Assembly (NCBI GenBank): GCA_020073165.1
Contig: JAIQFP010000010.1
Span: 62,001-126,000, forward strand
Source: Terriglobia bacterium
Lineage (GTDB): Bacteria > Acidobacteriota > Terriglobia > Terriglobales > Acidobacteriaceae
DNA: 64,000 nucleotides
Direction: 5' to 3'
Part shown: piece after piece, positions 1-7,329 of the stretch
Layout: the number at the start of each line of letters is the position of its first letter
How positions within the stretch are numbered: position 1 is the stretch's first letter
Translations under genes and position numbers: made by a program
Notes under the pieces: model-generated
The model's database searches: none
Told to the model about the DNA's origin: nothing
What the model saw: only the letters and a program-made list of their open reading frames with translations

Positions 1-2
1 AC

Positions 3-284
3 GTGGACGATGTGGCCCACGTCATCAACTATGACCTGCCCAAGATGGCCGAAGACTTCATCCACCGGGTCGGGCGTACGGGACGTGCTGGATCCCAGGG
101 CCGCGCCTCCTCGCTCGTAGCAGGGGCGGAGGTTCTGGAGCTTCGCAATATCGAGCGCACATTGAAGTTGCGCATCGAGCGCGAGCAGGTGGACCCATCC
201 ACCGCCGGCCGGCCGAAGCGGTTTGTGCAAAACACCCTCGCTTCCCGGACGCTGACCGCGTTGCCCGGCGAGGTTTTTGTCTAG
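3..284 (+). CDS. DEAD-box RNA helicase, C-terminal part (5' end outside window)
   Basis: Only the last ~93 residues are present; the reading frame is open to the left edge, so the gene is truncated by the window. Helicase motifs V-VI are visible: VINYDLP followed by [12 protein letters not shown], which contains the arginine finger. A short tail of about 45 residues follows, without the long basic extension of many RhlE or CsdA proteins. The family unwinds short RNA duplexes using ATP. The RhlE-like assignment is an inference from the IEREQVDP-type ending. The stop is followed after about 18 bp by a GC-rich hairpin that could help end transcription. Confidence 0.9.
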   Translation: MDDVAHVINYDLPKMAEDFIHRVGRTGRAGSQGRASSLVAGAEVLELRNIERTLKLRIEREQVDPSTAGRPKRFVQNTLASRTLTALPGEVFV

Positions 285-302
285 AAGGAGATCAACCCGT
301 GT

Positions 303-326
303 GGCGCGGGCACCCTTGTCCGCGCC
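303..326. repeat. Short GC-rich hairpin, probable dispersed repeat
   Basis: GGCGCGGGC and GTCCGCGCC can form a 9-bp stem (one G-U pair) around the loop ACCCTT. It lies just after the helicase stop. There is no T-run, so it is not a classical intrinsic terminator. Hairpins of the GCGGGCAcccTTGtCCGCG type are, to my knowledge, often dispersed in acidobacterial genomes; within this window this exact type occurs once. Confidence 0.5.
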
Positions 327-493
327 GCCTTTCTGGGCTTGGCCCCGCGGTGCCCTCCGCAATTTTGCCCCACTTTCCTGGATGGTTCGCCGTCCAAAGT
401 CCCAGTTTCGCGATATCTTTTGTTTCGCGGTTGCGTCTCTCCCCATATTGGCACTCTGCGGCAGGGAGCTTGTGCCTTGGCAGGAGGAAATAT

Positions 494-1390
494 ATGGAGC
501 AATGCATCGGAGCAGCGGTGGCGCCATCGAGGCTGGCCAGGCTTCCCAGCCCACACTCGGAGCCGGCGAGACGTAGCCGGAGAAAAACAGCGATCCTCCT
601 GGCTGTTTTGTTTGCCTCAGCGTGGGTCCCGTTGGGGACGGCAGCGCCCGGCGCGGCGCGTCAACCGGTGATCAAGATCGTTACCCAGATTCAGCGGGCC
701 GACTATGAAGGCGACCGCACCGCCCTCAAGCGCCTTTACGACGAGTTGACCCCCTTCACGAAGGACAACGAGCTTGCCTCGCGGGTGCGATATTGGCGCG
801 GGTTTGCCCTGTGGCGCAGAGCCATCAACGGATTCAACGACTCGGTCGACTCCAAGGAGCAGGAACAGGATCTGACGCAAGCGCTGGACGAATTCAACCA
901 GTCGGCGGCACTTGACCCTGGGTTTGTGGATGCAAAAATCGGGGCAGGGTCGTGTCTGGGCTATCTCATGTACCTGAACCAGAAAAACCCCGTACGCATT
1001 CAGGAGCTGGTGGCCCAGGTTGTACCGGTGCTGAAGCAGGCCCAGGCGGCCTCCCCCGATAATCCCCGCCTGCTTTGGGTGTTAGGTCCAAGCCGCTGGA
1101 ATACTCCCCCGGAGCGAGGAGGCGGCCAGGACAAAGCTATGGAAGGTTACCAAAAGGGACTGGAAGCGGTGCGGAAGCAGAAGGGCACCGTGAGCGATCC
1201 ATTGGAACCGTCGTGGGGAGAGCCGGAGTTGCTGATGAATTTGGCTTGGTCCAACTTGAACCGGACTACGCCGGACCTGAATGCCGCGGAACAGTATGCC
1301 CGTTCCGCACTGGAGCTGGTTCCATACTGGCATTACGTGCGGGACATTCTGCTGCCGCAGATACGTGACGCCAAGGCAAAACACAACTGA
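494..1390 (+). CDS. Secreted helical-repeat (TPR-like) protein, function unknown
   Basis: The start at 494 is chosen because an AGGAGG ribosome site lies 6 nt upstream; the frame stays open further upstream, but that part is not protein-like. The 298-residue product begins with a basic stretch and a hydrophobic segment (about residues 35-55, ending in GTAAPGAA) that resembles a signal peptide. The rest is alpha-helical with TPR-like pairs: ALDEFNQSAALDPGFVDAKI in the middle, and NAAEQYARSALELVPY at the end. The long N-terminal stretch before the hydrophobic segment is odd for a signal peptide, so a later start is possible. It is probably a periplasmic scaffold protein. No catalytic motif was seen. 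Confidence 0.75.
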   Translation: MEQCIGAAVAPSRLARLPSPHSEPARRSRRKTAILLAVLFASAWVPLGTAAPGAARQPVIKIVTQIQRADYEGDRTALKRLYDELTPFTKDNELASRVRYWRGFALWRRAINGFNDSVDSKEQEQDLTQALDEFNQSAALDPGFVDAKIGAGSCLGYLMYLNQKNPVRIQELVAQVVPVLKQAQAASPDNPRLLWVLGPSRWNTPPERGGGQDKAMEGYQKGLEAVRKQKGTVSDPLEPSWGEPELLMNLAWSNLNRTTPDLNAAEQYARSALELVPYWHYVRDILLPQIRDAKAKHN

Positions 1391-1443
1391 CACTGGGGCA
1401 CGTCTTCACCCGCAGATGGGCTGGCCTGTGAAGGCGCAGGATG

Positions 1444-1698
1444 TCATTGCTTAGTTAGCCGCTCGATTTCCTTGCTGTCGTCGGCTGGGGATGGCTCGGC
1501 AGAAGTGGGTTCGTCGGAGCCGATGCGGAACAGGGCGGCCTGGGCTTCGGCGTGCTCGCGCAGTTCGCGCATCTCGTCAACGCTGTCTTCGGGTTTGTCC
1601 TGTTTACGCTGGTTCCGGCGCTCGGCTTTATCGCGTTGTTTCTGCTGCCGGGCTTGTTCTTTCTGACGCTTGGTAAATGTTGATCGGCCTCTTGGCAT
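1444..1698 (-). CDS. Small, highly charged conserved-looking protein
   Basis: An 84-residue protein, very rich in Lys, Arg, Gln and Glu (FTKRQKEQARQQKQRDKAER near the start), with an acidic C-terminal half. The N-terminal 40 residues should form a long basic helix able to bind nucleic acid or the ribosome. It follows the RRM gene by about 80 bp on the same strand and is probably in the same transcript. This context suggests an RNA-related role, but no function is known to me. No zinc or catalytic motif is present. Confidence 0.65.
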   Translation of the reverse strand: MPRGRSTFTKRQKEQARQQKQRDKAERRNQRKQDKPEDSVDEMRELREHAEAQAALFRIGSDEPTSAEPSPADDSKEIERLTKQ

Positions 1699-1777
1699 TC
1701 ACAATCCCCCCTGTCTCTTATGGCGTTAACGGGCCAGCCCGATGCCGGCTCCGGCGAATTCCAGAGAATCGGAAAAG

Positions 1778-2125
1778 CTACCAGCGGGGCTCGCGGGGCT
1801 GACGGGCGTGGCCACGATAGTCATCGCGTCCTCCTCCACCGCCGCCGAAGCGCTGTCCACCGCCGCTGCGTGGCCGGTCGGCCTTGGGCTTGGCTTCGTT
1901 GATGGTCAACGCGCGTCCTCCCAGTTCTGTTCCGTTCAAGGCGGCAATGGCTTTCTCGGCTTCACCGGCATCGGTCATTTCCACAAACGCAAAGCCACGG
2001 GCGCGGCCGGTGTCGCGGTCGGTCACAATGCTGACCTTTTCGACCGCACCGTGCGGCTCGAAAACGGCGCGCAGCTGGGCTTCGGTTGTGCTGTGGGGCA
2101 GATTGCCTACGTAAAGATTCTTCAT
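1778..2125 (-). CDS. RRM-domain RNA-binding protein
   Basis: A 115-residue protein with one RNA recognition motif. RNP2 is LYVGNL at residues 4-9 and RNP1 is RGFAFVEM at about 43-50; the aromatic residues expected to stack on RNA bases are present. The C-terminus is a Gly/Arg-rich tail (FGGGGGGRDDYRG), as in cyanobacterial and acidobacterial glycine-rich RNA-binding proteins. The ATG overlaps the stop of the upstream gene (ATGA, 2122-2125), and GAGGAG lies just before it, so translation is probably coupled. Such proteins often act as RNA chaperones in cold or stress responses; that role is inferred here. Confidence 0.93.
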   Translation of the reverse strand: MKNLYVGNLPHSTTEAQLRAVFEPHGAVEKVSIVTDRDTGRARGFAFVEMTDAGEAEKAIAALNGTELGGRALTINEAKPKADRPRSGGGQRFGGGGGGRDDYRGHARQPREPRW

Positions 2126-2730
2126 TGCATCTCCTCTTTTTGTAATTCAGGCAGAACCTGGGACCAGGCTGCGATGCGCTTGGCATAGCGGGTTTCAAGA
2201 TCACGAGGTGGGGCGGGTCTATCGCGCATCGCCCTGGAACGAGCGACGGAAACGGAGCGGACAGCGGAGATGCGCCGGGAGGCTTCCAGGATTCCCCAGC
2301 GTTGCGGGAGACCTCCAGAAAGTTCAGCCGAAAGCGCTGCTTTGACATCTCCCCAACTAGCTTGAGTGTCATCCTTCGGAACTGACGGTGCTTCGTCGGC
2401 ATTGGGCGAATCCGCAAGGTACTCGGGTTCGCCTACCAGGAAGGCAAGTTGCTGGGGCGGGGTAGCGCTGCGAATGTCTTCACAAAACTTGTCGCGGTGG
2501 CCCAGTTCACTTTCCATATTAATGAGCACCAGGTTGTACAGGTCAGGGCGCCACCAGGAACGGGCTTCGCTGATATCGGCGGCACAGTCGACATCCATGC
2601 CGAGTTTTCTCATGGTCTCGGCGCGCAGGTCGCGCTTGGCCGCGGACGTGTCCAGGAGAAGAACGCGTTTTTTCTTGAGCGGGCTGGGTATCGGCTCGGC
2701 AAGCGGCGGCGCAAAGGTCGAAGTGGTCAC
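2122..2730 (-). CDS. Receiver-like (degenerate REC) protein
   Basis: A 202-residue protein. Residues ~20-105 look like a response-regulator receiver domain: VLLLDTS on beta-1, then a segment ending in LVLINME where the phosphorylated Asp would normally sit. That position is Asn here and the usual acidic pair is reduced to one Asp, so phosphorylation is doubtful. The C-terminal ~90 residues are charged and helical, with no DNA-binding motif recognised. The start is GTG at 2730, overlapping the stop of the upstream 52-aa gene (GTGA); its own stop overlaps the RRM start. This couples it tightly to RNA-binding genes. Confidence 0.75.
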   Translation of the reverse strand: MTTSTFAPPLAEPIPSPLKKKRVLLLDTSAAKRDLRAETMRKLGMDVDCAADISEARSWWRPDLYNLVLINMESELGHRDKFCEDIRSATPPQQLAFLVGEPEYLADSPNADEAPSVPKDDTQASWGDVKAALSAELSGGLPQRWGILEASRRISAVRSVSVARSRAMRDRPAPPRDLETRYAKRIAAWSQVLPELQKEEMQ

Positions 2731-2885
2731 GCGGACACCGCCTTGGGCTTCGAACCGGGTAAACCAGCCGCCGGCTTGGGCTGCTCGGCCAGGCCTTGCA
2801 GAAGCTCCCGGTTTCGTTGCCGCCGTGCGATCTTCTGCTTCCGTTGCCGGTGAAATCTGGATTTGTCGCCGTTGATTCCGGACAT
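2727..2885 (-). CDS. 52-aa basic small protein, first gene of coupled cassette
   Basis: The frame runs from ATG at 2885 to TGA at 2727, with an AGGAG ribosome site (in AACAGGAGCTAATT) 6 nt upstream of the start. The product starts MSGINGDKSRFHRQRKQ and is very basic over its first 30 residues, with a Pro/Ala/Lys tail. Its stop overlaps the GTG of the receiver-like gene, a classic coupling arrangement. I believe similar MSGINGDKSRFHR-type small proteins occur in other Acidobacteria but cannot verify that here. A nucleic-acid or ribosome-binding role is a guess from composition and neighbours. Confidence 0.7.
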   Translation of the reverse strand: MSGINGDKSRFHRQRKQKIARRQRNRELLQGLAEQPKPAAGLPGSKPKAVSA

Positions 2886-3259
2886 AATTAGCTCCTGTTC
2901 ATGCTGGCTGGTTGAGCGTAAGTGTTGCCGTCGAGATGAACTTCATGCCCCTCGCCAAAAGGTACGGCTCTGCAGCAGTCGCGTCCGGCCCAGGCATAGA
3001 ACGAATTGCTGAGGGATACTCGCCGATACGCAGAAAACGCCTCCGGATCTCTCAATCGCGAAGGCGCAAGCATGGTGAAGTGTCTTCGAGGTTAAGCAGT
3101 TTCAGTATACGCTGTTTGCGGGCATGCTGCTGAGGTATCGCAGCGACGGGAACGCCGGTAGCCCGTGATCAGCCCGTGATTTCCGCATACTTGGCGTGAG
3201 CCAAGCGTTGCCGGAATTGCCCGCCGCCCGTAGAATTGATACCACAGCCGTTCGCGTGT
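2886..3259. other. Gene-poor stretch upstream of tRNA-Val
   Basis: No convincing coding sequence is seen in these 374 bp. A 61-codon minus-strand frame ends just before the 52-aa gene but has unnatural composition. The stretch should hold the promoter of the minus-strand cassette on its left side and the tRNA promoter (3208-3236) on its right. Confidence 0.6.
3208..3236 (+). promoter_or_regulatory. Sigma-70-type promoter for tRNA-Val
   Basis: TTGCCG (3208-3213) and TAGAAT (3231-3236) are separated by exactly 17 bp. Transcription would start near 3243, about 17 nt before the mature tRNA 5' end. The match to TTGACA/TATAAT is good but not perfect. Confidence 0.6.
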
Positions 3260-3337
3260 AGGCCCGTAGCTCAGTCTGGTTAGAGCGCTTCCTTGACACG
3301 GAAGAGGTCGATGGTTCGAGTCCATTCGGGCCTACCA
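3260..3337 (+). tRNA. tRNA-Val (anticodon GAC)
   Basis: A 78-nt cloverleaf with acceptor stem AGGCCCG/CGGGCCT, anticodon GAC at 3295-3297 in the loop TTGACAC (stem CTTCC/GGAAG), T-arm GGTTCGAGTCC, discriminator A and encoded CCA. The last base directly abuts the stop codon of the convergent Nudix gene. Confidence 0.97.
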
Positions 3338-4246
3338 TCATTTACTAGGTGTGCCGTTTCCGGGAGTCTTGGCGCCACCCGTTGTTCCTCGGCGCTGGTC
3401 GATTTCGATGACCGGCACTTTCTCCGGTCTATGAACCGTTGCACTAGAGCCTCCGCTCAACTGGGGCATGCGGGTTATGGCACGCCCAACCACGTGAGCG
3501 ACGCCGGCCGTGTCACCTGGCGCGTGGTCACTCCGTAAACGGATATACCGGAGGAAAGCAGCTTGCTCCAAGTGGCCATGAACGCGCGCTGCTTCGAAAG
3601 CTTCGAACGGCACTTTCTGCAGCGCGTCCGGTTGTGATCCATTGTTGTGCAGCAGCTCGTTCGTCTGGGTGGTTGCGCTGCACAACTGCTGGATGCGGGT
3701 TACGGCGCGGTCGACGACGCGAACGAGTTCGGCCCCGTCATCCGGAGTGCGGTCTTTTTGTAAACGGTGCTTCGCCTTCTCGGCGGAAAACCAGGTGCGA
3801 TTTCGCCTGCGCTCCTGCGGCGGGCCGAGCCGTAATACCTCACAAAGATGAGCGTGGACGGCAAGATTGTCCGGGCCCGATCTGCCACCGGCTCTTGCAC
3901 CAGTACGCCTCGCTTGGCCACGCTCGCGCCGAATGTAGCGGGCAAACGCAGCTTGCTCCATGCGGCCATGGACTCCGGCCTCTTCGAAGGCCTCCAGGGC
4001 TGCGGCCTGGGCGTGGGTCAAGCCCGGCTCCGTGCCACCCTTGGGGAACGTCCAGCGTCCGCCGCGGGTCTGGACCAGCAGGAATTCGATGCCCCTGGCG
4101 GTGACCCGATAGCAGACGGCGGCAACCTGTTCGCATCCACGCAATTTGCGAAGATGCGATAGCCGAAAGGATCCGGCAGAGGGCCGGGAAGGCCGTGACC
4201 GAGTGGTGGTCAAACGCAAATCCCCATGGTTCCCAGCAGCGCTCAT
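3338..4246 (-). CDS. Nudix hydrolase-like protein with duplicated C-terminal segment
   Basis: A 302-residue protein. Residues ~40-150 resemble a Nudix domain: FLLVQTRGGRWTFPKGG followed by a Nudix-box helix ending LEAFEEAGV. The box keeps the EExGV metal-binding core, but the usual Arg is Leu and the first Glu (G-x5-E) is Thr. Nudix enzymes hydrolyse X-linked nucleoside diphosphates. The last ~90 residues repeat the segment from the box helix onward: EAFEAARVHGHLEQAAFLRYIR mirrors the earlier helix, and VVGRAITRMPQL mirrors VVDRAVTRIQQL, with an internal deletion and loss of the metal-binding Glu pair. The gene may be decaying or may have gained a regulatory tail. The stop abuts tRNA-Val. Confidence 0.75.
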   Translation of the reverse strand: MSAAGNHGDLRLTTTRSRPSRPSAGSFRLSHLRKLRGCEQVAAVCYRVTARGIEFLLVQTRGGRWTFPKGGTEPGLTHAQAAALEAFEEAGVHGRMEQAAFARYIRRERGQARRTGARAGGRSGPDNLAVHAHLCEVLRLGPPQERRRNRTWFSAEKAKHRLQKDRTPDDGAELVRVVDRAVTRIQQLCSATTQTNELLHNNGSQPDALQKVPFEAFEAARVHGHLEQAAFLRYIRLRSDHAPGDTAGVAHVVGRAITRMPQLSGGSSATVHRPEKVPVIEIDQRRGTTGGAKTPGNGTPSK

Positions 4247-4344
4247 TGCACTAGAGTGCGCGATAGCGTCGGTTTCTGGCTAGAGCACAGCTTGGTTCTG
4301 GGGCAAGGATTCGCTGAACGCGGGTTACTCGTTTCGATCAAGCA

Positions 4345-4971
4345 TCAGCGGGTTCCGAGGACAACCACCTGGTCGTACCAATGCTCACGGTCACGATGGT
4401 CCACGCGGATGTCGCGGAAACCTGCCTGGCGCATGAGGTCGGCGACCTCATCCGGGGAGAAAAGGCGAAAATCATATTTCGTCACGGCATATTTTTTCAT
4501 CTTATCCCCAGAGCGGATCGAGATCGCCGCGCGGCCGCCATTCTTCAAGACTCTGTGGATCTCCGCGATCCCTTGCCGGGCATCAGGCCAGAAATAGATG
4601 GTGTTGACGGTGAAGACGCGGTCGAACGTGGCTTCGGGGAAGGGAAGCTGGGACACGTTGCCGAGTTGCACCTGGATGCGTCCTTCCGCGATTTGGCGTT
4701 GGAAGCGGCGCTCAGCCTGGCGGACCATCTCCGGGGAAACATCGATCCCTGTAACCATGCCACGGCTTACAGTCTCGGCGACGCTTGACAGCGAAACGCC
4801 GCCGCCGAAGCCGATTTCGAGCACATGATGTTGGGGGCTGAGTTCCAGGAGCGCAATGGTGGAATCGATGATCTTGCGGTTGACGCGATTCATGAAACGG
4901 CCAAAGAACAGCGATCCGAACCACCCGCTGGGCTTGCGAAACTGCGCCGCCATGAATCGTTGTACTGGCAT
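4345..4971 (-). CDS. Class I SAM-dependent methyltransferase
   Basis: A 208-residue protein with motif I VLEIGFGGG (about residues 50-58), the acidic end of beta-2 in GIDVSPEM, and a post-II segment LPFPEATFDRVF, typical of the Methyltransf_11 group. The overall layout resembles UbiE/Coq5-like small-molecule methyltransferases. The N-terminal helical part (FMAAQFRKPSGWFG) is shared by uncharacterised family members. The substrate cannot be read from the sequence. No operon partner: the neighbours are a Nudix gene 98 bp downstream and a gene on the other strand. Confidence 0.9.
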   Translation of the reverse strand: MPVQRFMAAQFRKPSGWFGSLFFGRFMNRVNRKIIDSTIALLELSPQHHVLEIGFGGGVSLSSVAETVSRGMVTGIDVSPEMVRQAERRFQRQIAEGRIQVQLGNVSQLPFPEATFDRVFTVNTIYFWPDARQGIAEIHRVLKNGGRAAISIRSGDKMKKYAVTKYDFRLFSPDEVADLMRQAGFRDIRVDHRDREHWYDQVVVLGTR

Positions 4972-5116
4972 GAAGGACGATCAGGTTACCACAGCCGGTT
5001 GCGGTCTGGCCGCGGCTGGGGAAGCGCGTTCGCAGGAAACTCTTTACATACTTGCGTCTGTTACGGCGTGGAGACAGTATCTTTTTTTGGGGCCGCACCG
5101 GCCGCCAGGAGCACTC

Positions 5117-5467
5117 TTGGAAAATTTGTACTGTCTTCGCTGTAATCGGGAGATCGAGGCAGGACAGAAATCCGTTGCGGTGTACATGTTCGCGCAGACG
5201 GTGGGAGTGAGGCCACGGCAAAAATCGGCGGCCCGGCGGATCTGTTTCTGCCCGCAATGTTCCGTCTCCCTGGCGATGGGGCCTCCGCCGGAGGGCGCAC
5301 TCAACGTGGCTGCGTGGATGATGATTCGTGAGCTGGTCGGCGCAGACCCGGCTCTGACCGAAGCAGCCTGGGAAACCCTGCGGGGGGTCGTGGGCTTACT
5401 GCCGGCCGAGGGAAGCGACGGGACTCCTCGTCGTTCCACAGGGACGGAAGGGTATTTCGAGTTCTAA
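5117..5467 (+). CDS. Zinc-ribbon-like protein, function unknown
   Basis: The start is placed at TTG 5117 because AGGAG (5107-5111) lies 5 nt upstream; earlier in-frame codons overlap the opposite-strand methyltransferase gene. The 116-residue product has two cysteine pairs, YCLRCNREI near the N-terminus and CFCPQCS around residue 45, spaced as in a treble-clef or zinc-ribbon fold. A helical segment (AAWMMIRELVGADP) and a disordered tail ending EGYFEF follow. It stands alone; no function is recognised. Confidence 0.65.
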   Translation: MENLYCLRCNREIEAGQKSVAVYMFAQTVGVRPRQKSAARRICFCPQCSVSLAMGPPPEGALNVAAWMMIRELVGADPALTEAAWETLRGVVGLLPAEGSDGTPRRSTGTEGYFEF

Positions 5468-5634
5468 GGGATGCTTCCGTCAGCCGCGACAGTAGCAGAT
5501 GCCACGCTTTTGCCCCATCGCACGTTTCTGCCCGGATTTGAACTCCCTTCAAAGCGGGTGATTTGCGACTCCGGGACGGAACTCGCACGCAGGCACCCGG
5601 CGGAGAATGCCGTGCCGGTGCCATAATAGGTGCT

Positions 5635-6165
5635 GTGAAGCCAGCTAGAGTCGTCGTCAAGAAATACAGCAACCGGAGGCTGTATGACACCTCGGGCAGC
5701 CGCTACGTGAATCTGGAGGACATTGCCGCACTCGTTCGCGAGGGGACCGATGTGCAGGTGGTGGACGCCAAGACCGGCGAGGATCTGACCCGCGTCACCC
5801 TCACCCAGATCATCACTGAAGATGCCAAGGACAGCCCGACCGGGTTGCCCCTTGAGTTGCTGCGCCAGCTCATCGTGGCGTCCGACCAGGTCCGGCAGGA
5901 GTTCATCATGTGGTACCTGAAGTCGGCCTTCGACACCTACCAGAAGGTGCAGGACGCGGTGCAGAGCCGGTTGGGCGACCTCCACGCCACCGTGGTGTCA
6001 CCGATTGAAACCATGAAGCGCTTCATGGGCCAGACGCCGTCTCCGGAAAGTCCAAAGGAGCGGGGCTCCGAGCTGGAAGCCATGCGCAAACGGATCGCTG
6101 AGCTCGAGGCCCGTTTGGCAAAGCCCCGGCCGAAGCAAAAGCGGCGGGCTCGCTCCAAGAGCTAA
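5635..6165 (+). CDS. PhaR-type polyhydroxyalkanoate synthesis regulator
   Basis: The 176-residue product begins at GTG 5635, where homology starts; a CATAAT box 8 nt upstream hints at a very short leader. The N-terminal ~60 residues are the PHB/PHA accumulation regulator DNA-binding domain, with KKYSNRRLYDT and RYVNLEDIAALV. The C-terminus is a predicted coiled coil (ELEAMRKRIAELEARL) and a basic tail. PhaR represses phasin and PHA genes and binds PHA granules. No PHA synthase or phasin gene is nearby, so the target is unknown. Confidence 0.9.
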   Translation: MKPARVVVKKYSNRRLYDTSGSRYVNLEDIAALVREGTDVQVVDAKTGEDLTRVTLTQIITEDAKDSPTGLPLELLRQLIVASDQVRQEFIMWYLKSAFDTYQKVQDAVQSRLGDLHATVVSPIETMKRFMGQTPSPESPKERGSELEAMRKRIAELEARLAKPRPKQKRRARSKS

Positions 6166-6375
6166 GCGGCGGGGTGCTGCCTGCTTGCCCGTTTCTTCGG
6201 CAAGAGGGGCTTGATCTGAACTTTCCTTGGATTCCCAGGCTGGATCAATCGTCTGCATCTGCCAGGAAACACCGCGGCCGCAACGCGGGTGTGCCCACAT
6301 GCGCGATACGCTTGCGCCAGGTTGGAGAGGCGCATGGAGTCAGCAAGGTAGAATGCGGAAGCAAGAGGAGGGGGC

Positions 6376-6945
6376 ATGACTTCCGAGCGGCCACTGTTCA
6401 TCCCGGTCATCCTGGGCACTACGCGCCAGGGACGCATGAGCCTGCCGGCGGCGAAGCTGGTGTCGCAGGAACTGGGCAAGCTAGGGGGCATCGAGACCGA
6501 GTTCATCGACATCGCACAGATGCCGCTTCCGACCAGCGATGCCGGCGAAGCCATCAAGGACGCCAAATTCGCCGCCAGCATGGATCGTGCGGACGCGCTG
6601 ATCATCGTCGCACCTGAGTACAACCACGGCTACTGTGGGCTGCTCAAGCACGTGCTCGATAGTTGCTTGAAAGAGTACATCCACAAAGCGGTCGGGATTG
6701 TGGGCGTTTCAGCGGGAGCCTTTGGAGGCGCACGCGTGATCGAGAACCTGCTCCCGGTCCTGCGCGAACTGGGCCTGGTGACGATCTTCTGGGATGTGAA
6801 CTTCTCCACCGTGCAGAAAGTTTTCGACGCCAACGGCGCGCTGCTCGATTCAGCGTACCCGCGCCGGATTGAGAAGTTCCTCAAAGAGCTGATCTGGATG
6901 GCAAAGACATTACGCTATGGTCGTGAACACGTAGCTCTCGACTAA
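6376..6945 (+). CDS. NADPH-dependent FMN reductase family protein
   Basis: A 189-residue flavodoxin-like fold protein. The phosphate-binding loop is GTTRQGRMS near the N-terminus and the signature PEYNHGYCGLLKHVLD follows about residue 77. Relatives such as ArsH, YieF/ChrR and azoreductases pass electrons from NAD(P)H to FMN and then to quinones, chromate or azo dyes. A GGAGG site lies a few bases before ATG. It is followed 18 bp later by a small zinc-ribbon gene that may be co-transcribed. Confidence 0.92.
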   Translation: MTSERPLFIPVILGTTRQGRMSLPAAKLVSQELGKLGGIETEFIDIAQMPLPTSDAGEAIKDAKFAASMDRADALIIVAPEYNHGYCGLLKHVLDSCLKEYIHKAVGIVGVSAGAFGGARVIENLLPVLRELGLVTIFWDVNFSTVQKVFDANGALLDSAYPRRIEKFLKELIWMAKTLRYGREHVALD

Positions 6946-6963
6946 GGCCGCAGGAGCACTCGC

Positions 6964-7152
6964 ATGAGCGCCGCGAGCAAAACCATGATTTGTCCGAAAT
7001 GTGGAGCAACCATGAGTCGGCATGCGGAGAAGCTGATTCAGGGGCCCACCCCGAAGGAAGCGCGCCAGGCGGAGTTGGGATTGGGCGGGATCGTCCTGGA
7101 AATGCATAGTTGCCCAGCGTGCGGGGCAAATGCGTCACGCCTAGCCATGTAG
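6964..7152 (+). CDS. 62-aa zinc-ribbon small protein
   Basis: Two CxxC knuckles are visible, MICPKCGATM near residue 9 and SCPACGA near residue 50, which should form one zinc ribbon. AGGAG lies 8 nt before ATG. It directly follows the FMN reductase gene. The function is unknown; such proteins may assist nucleic-acid or protein interactions. Confidence 0.75.
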   Translation: MSAASKTMICPKCGATMSRHAEKLIQGPTPKEARQAELGLGGIVLEMHSCPACGANASRLAM

Positions 7153-7171
7153 CCTGCGAAGAAGCTACTAG

Positions 7172-7309
7172 TTCGCCAGTTTCTTCTTCCACGAAGGCCG
7201 CATTCCAGTTCCGGACGGCAGTCTCAACCCGTTCATCGGGGACTATGATTTTGCGGCCATGAGTGATTCAGGCGATAGCTTGAAACTTCCGGTGCTGCGC
7301 GGCTTCTAA
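7172..7309 (+). other. Possible remnant of a coding sequence (45 codons, no start)
   Basis: Between two genes, a 45-codon frame without a plausible start ends at TAA 7307-7309. It has protein-like composition (for example PDGSLNPFIGDYDFAAMSD) and may be the tail of a lost gene. This is weak evidence: a stop-free run of this length can arise by chance at this GC content. Confidence 0.25.
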
Positions 7310-7329
7310 TCGGGTACAGGAGATCCGGG

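Noticed and set aside
2888-3073. 61-codon minus-strand frame ahead of the 52-aa gene
   Set aside because: No ribosome site, and Cys/Arg-rich composition unlike a real protein; the 52-aa gene has its own ribosome site.
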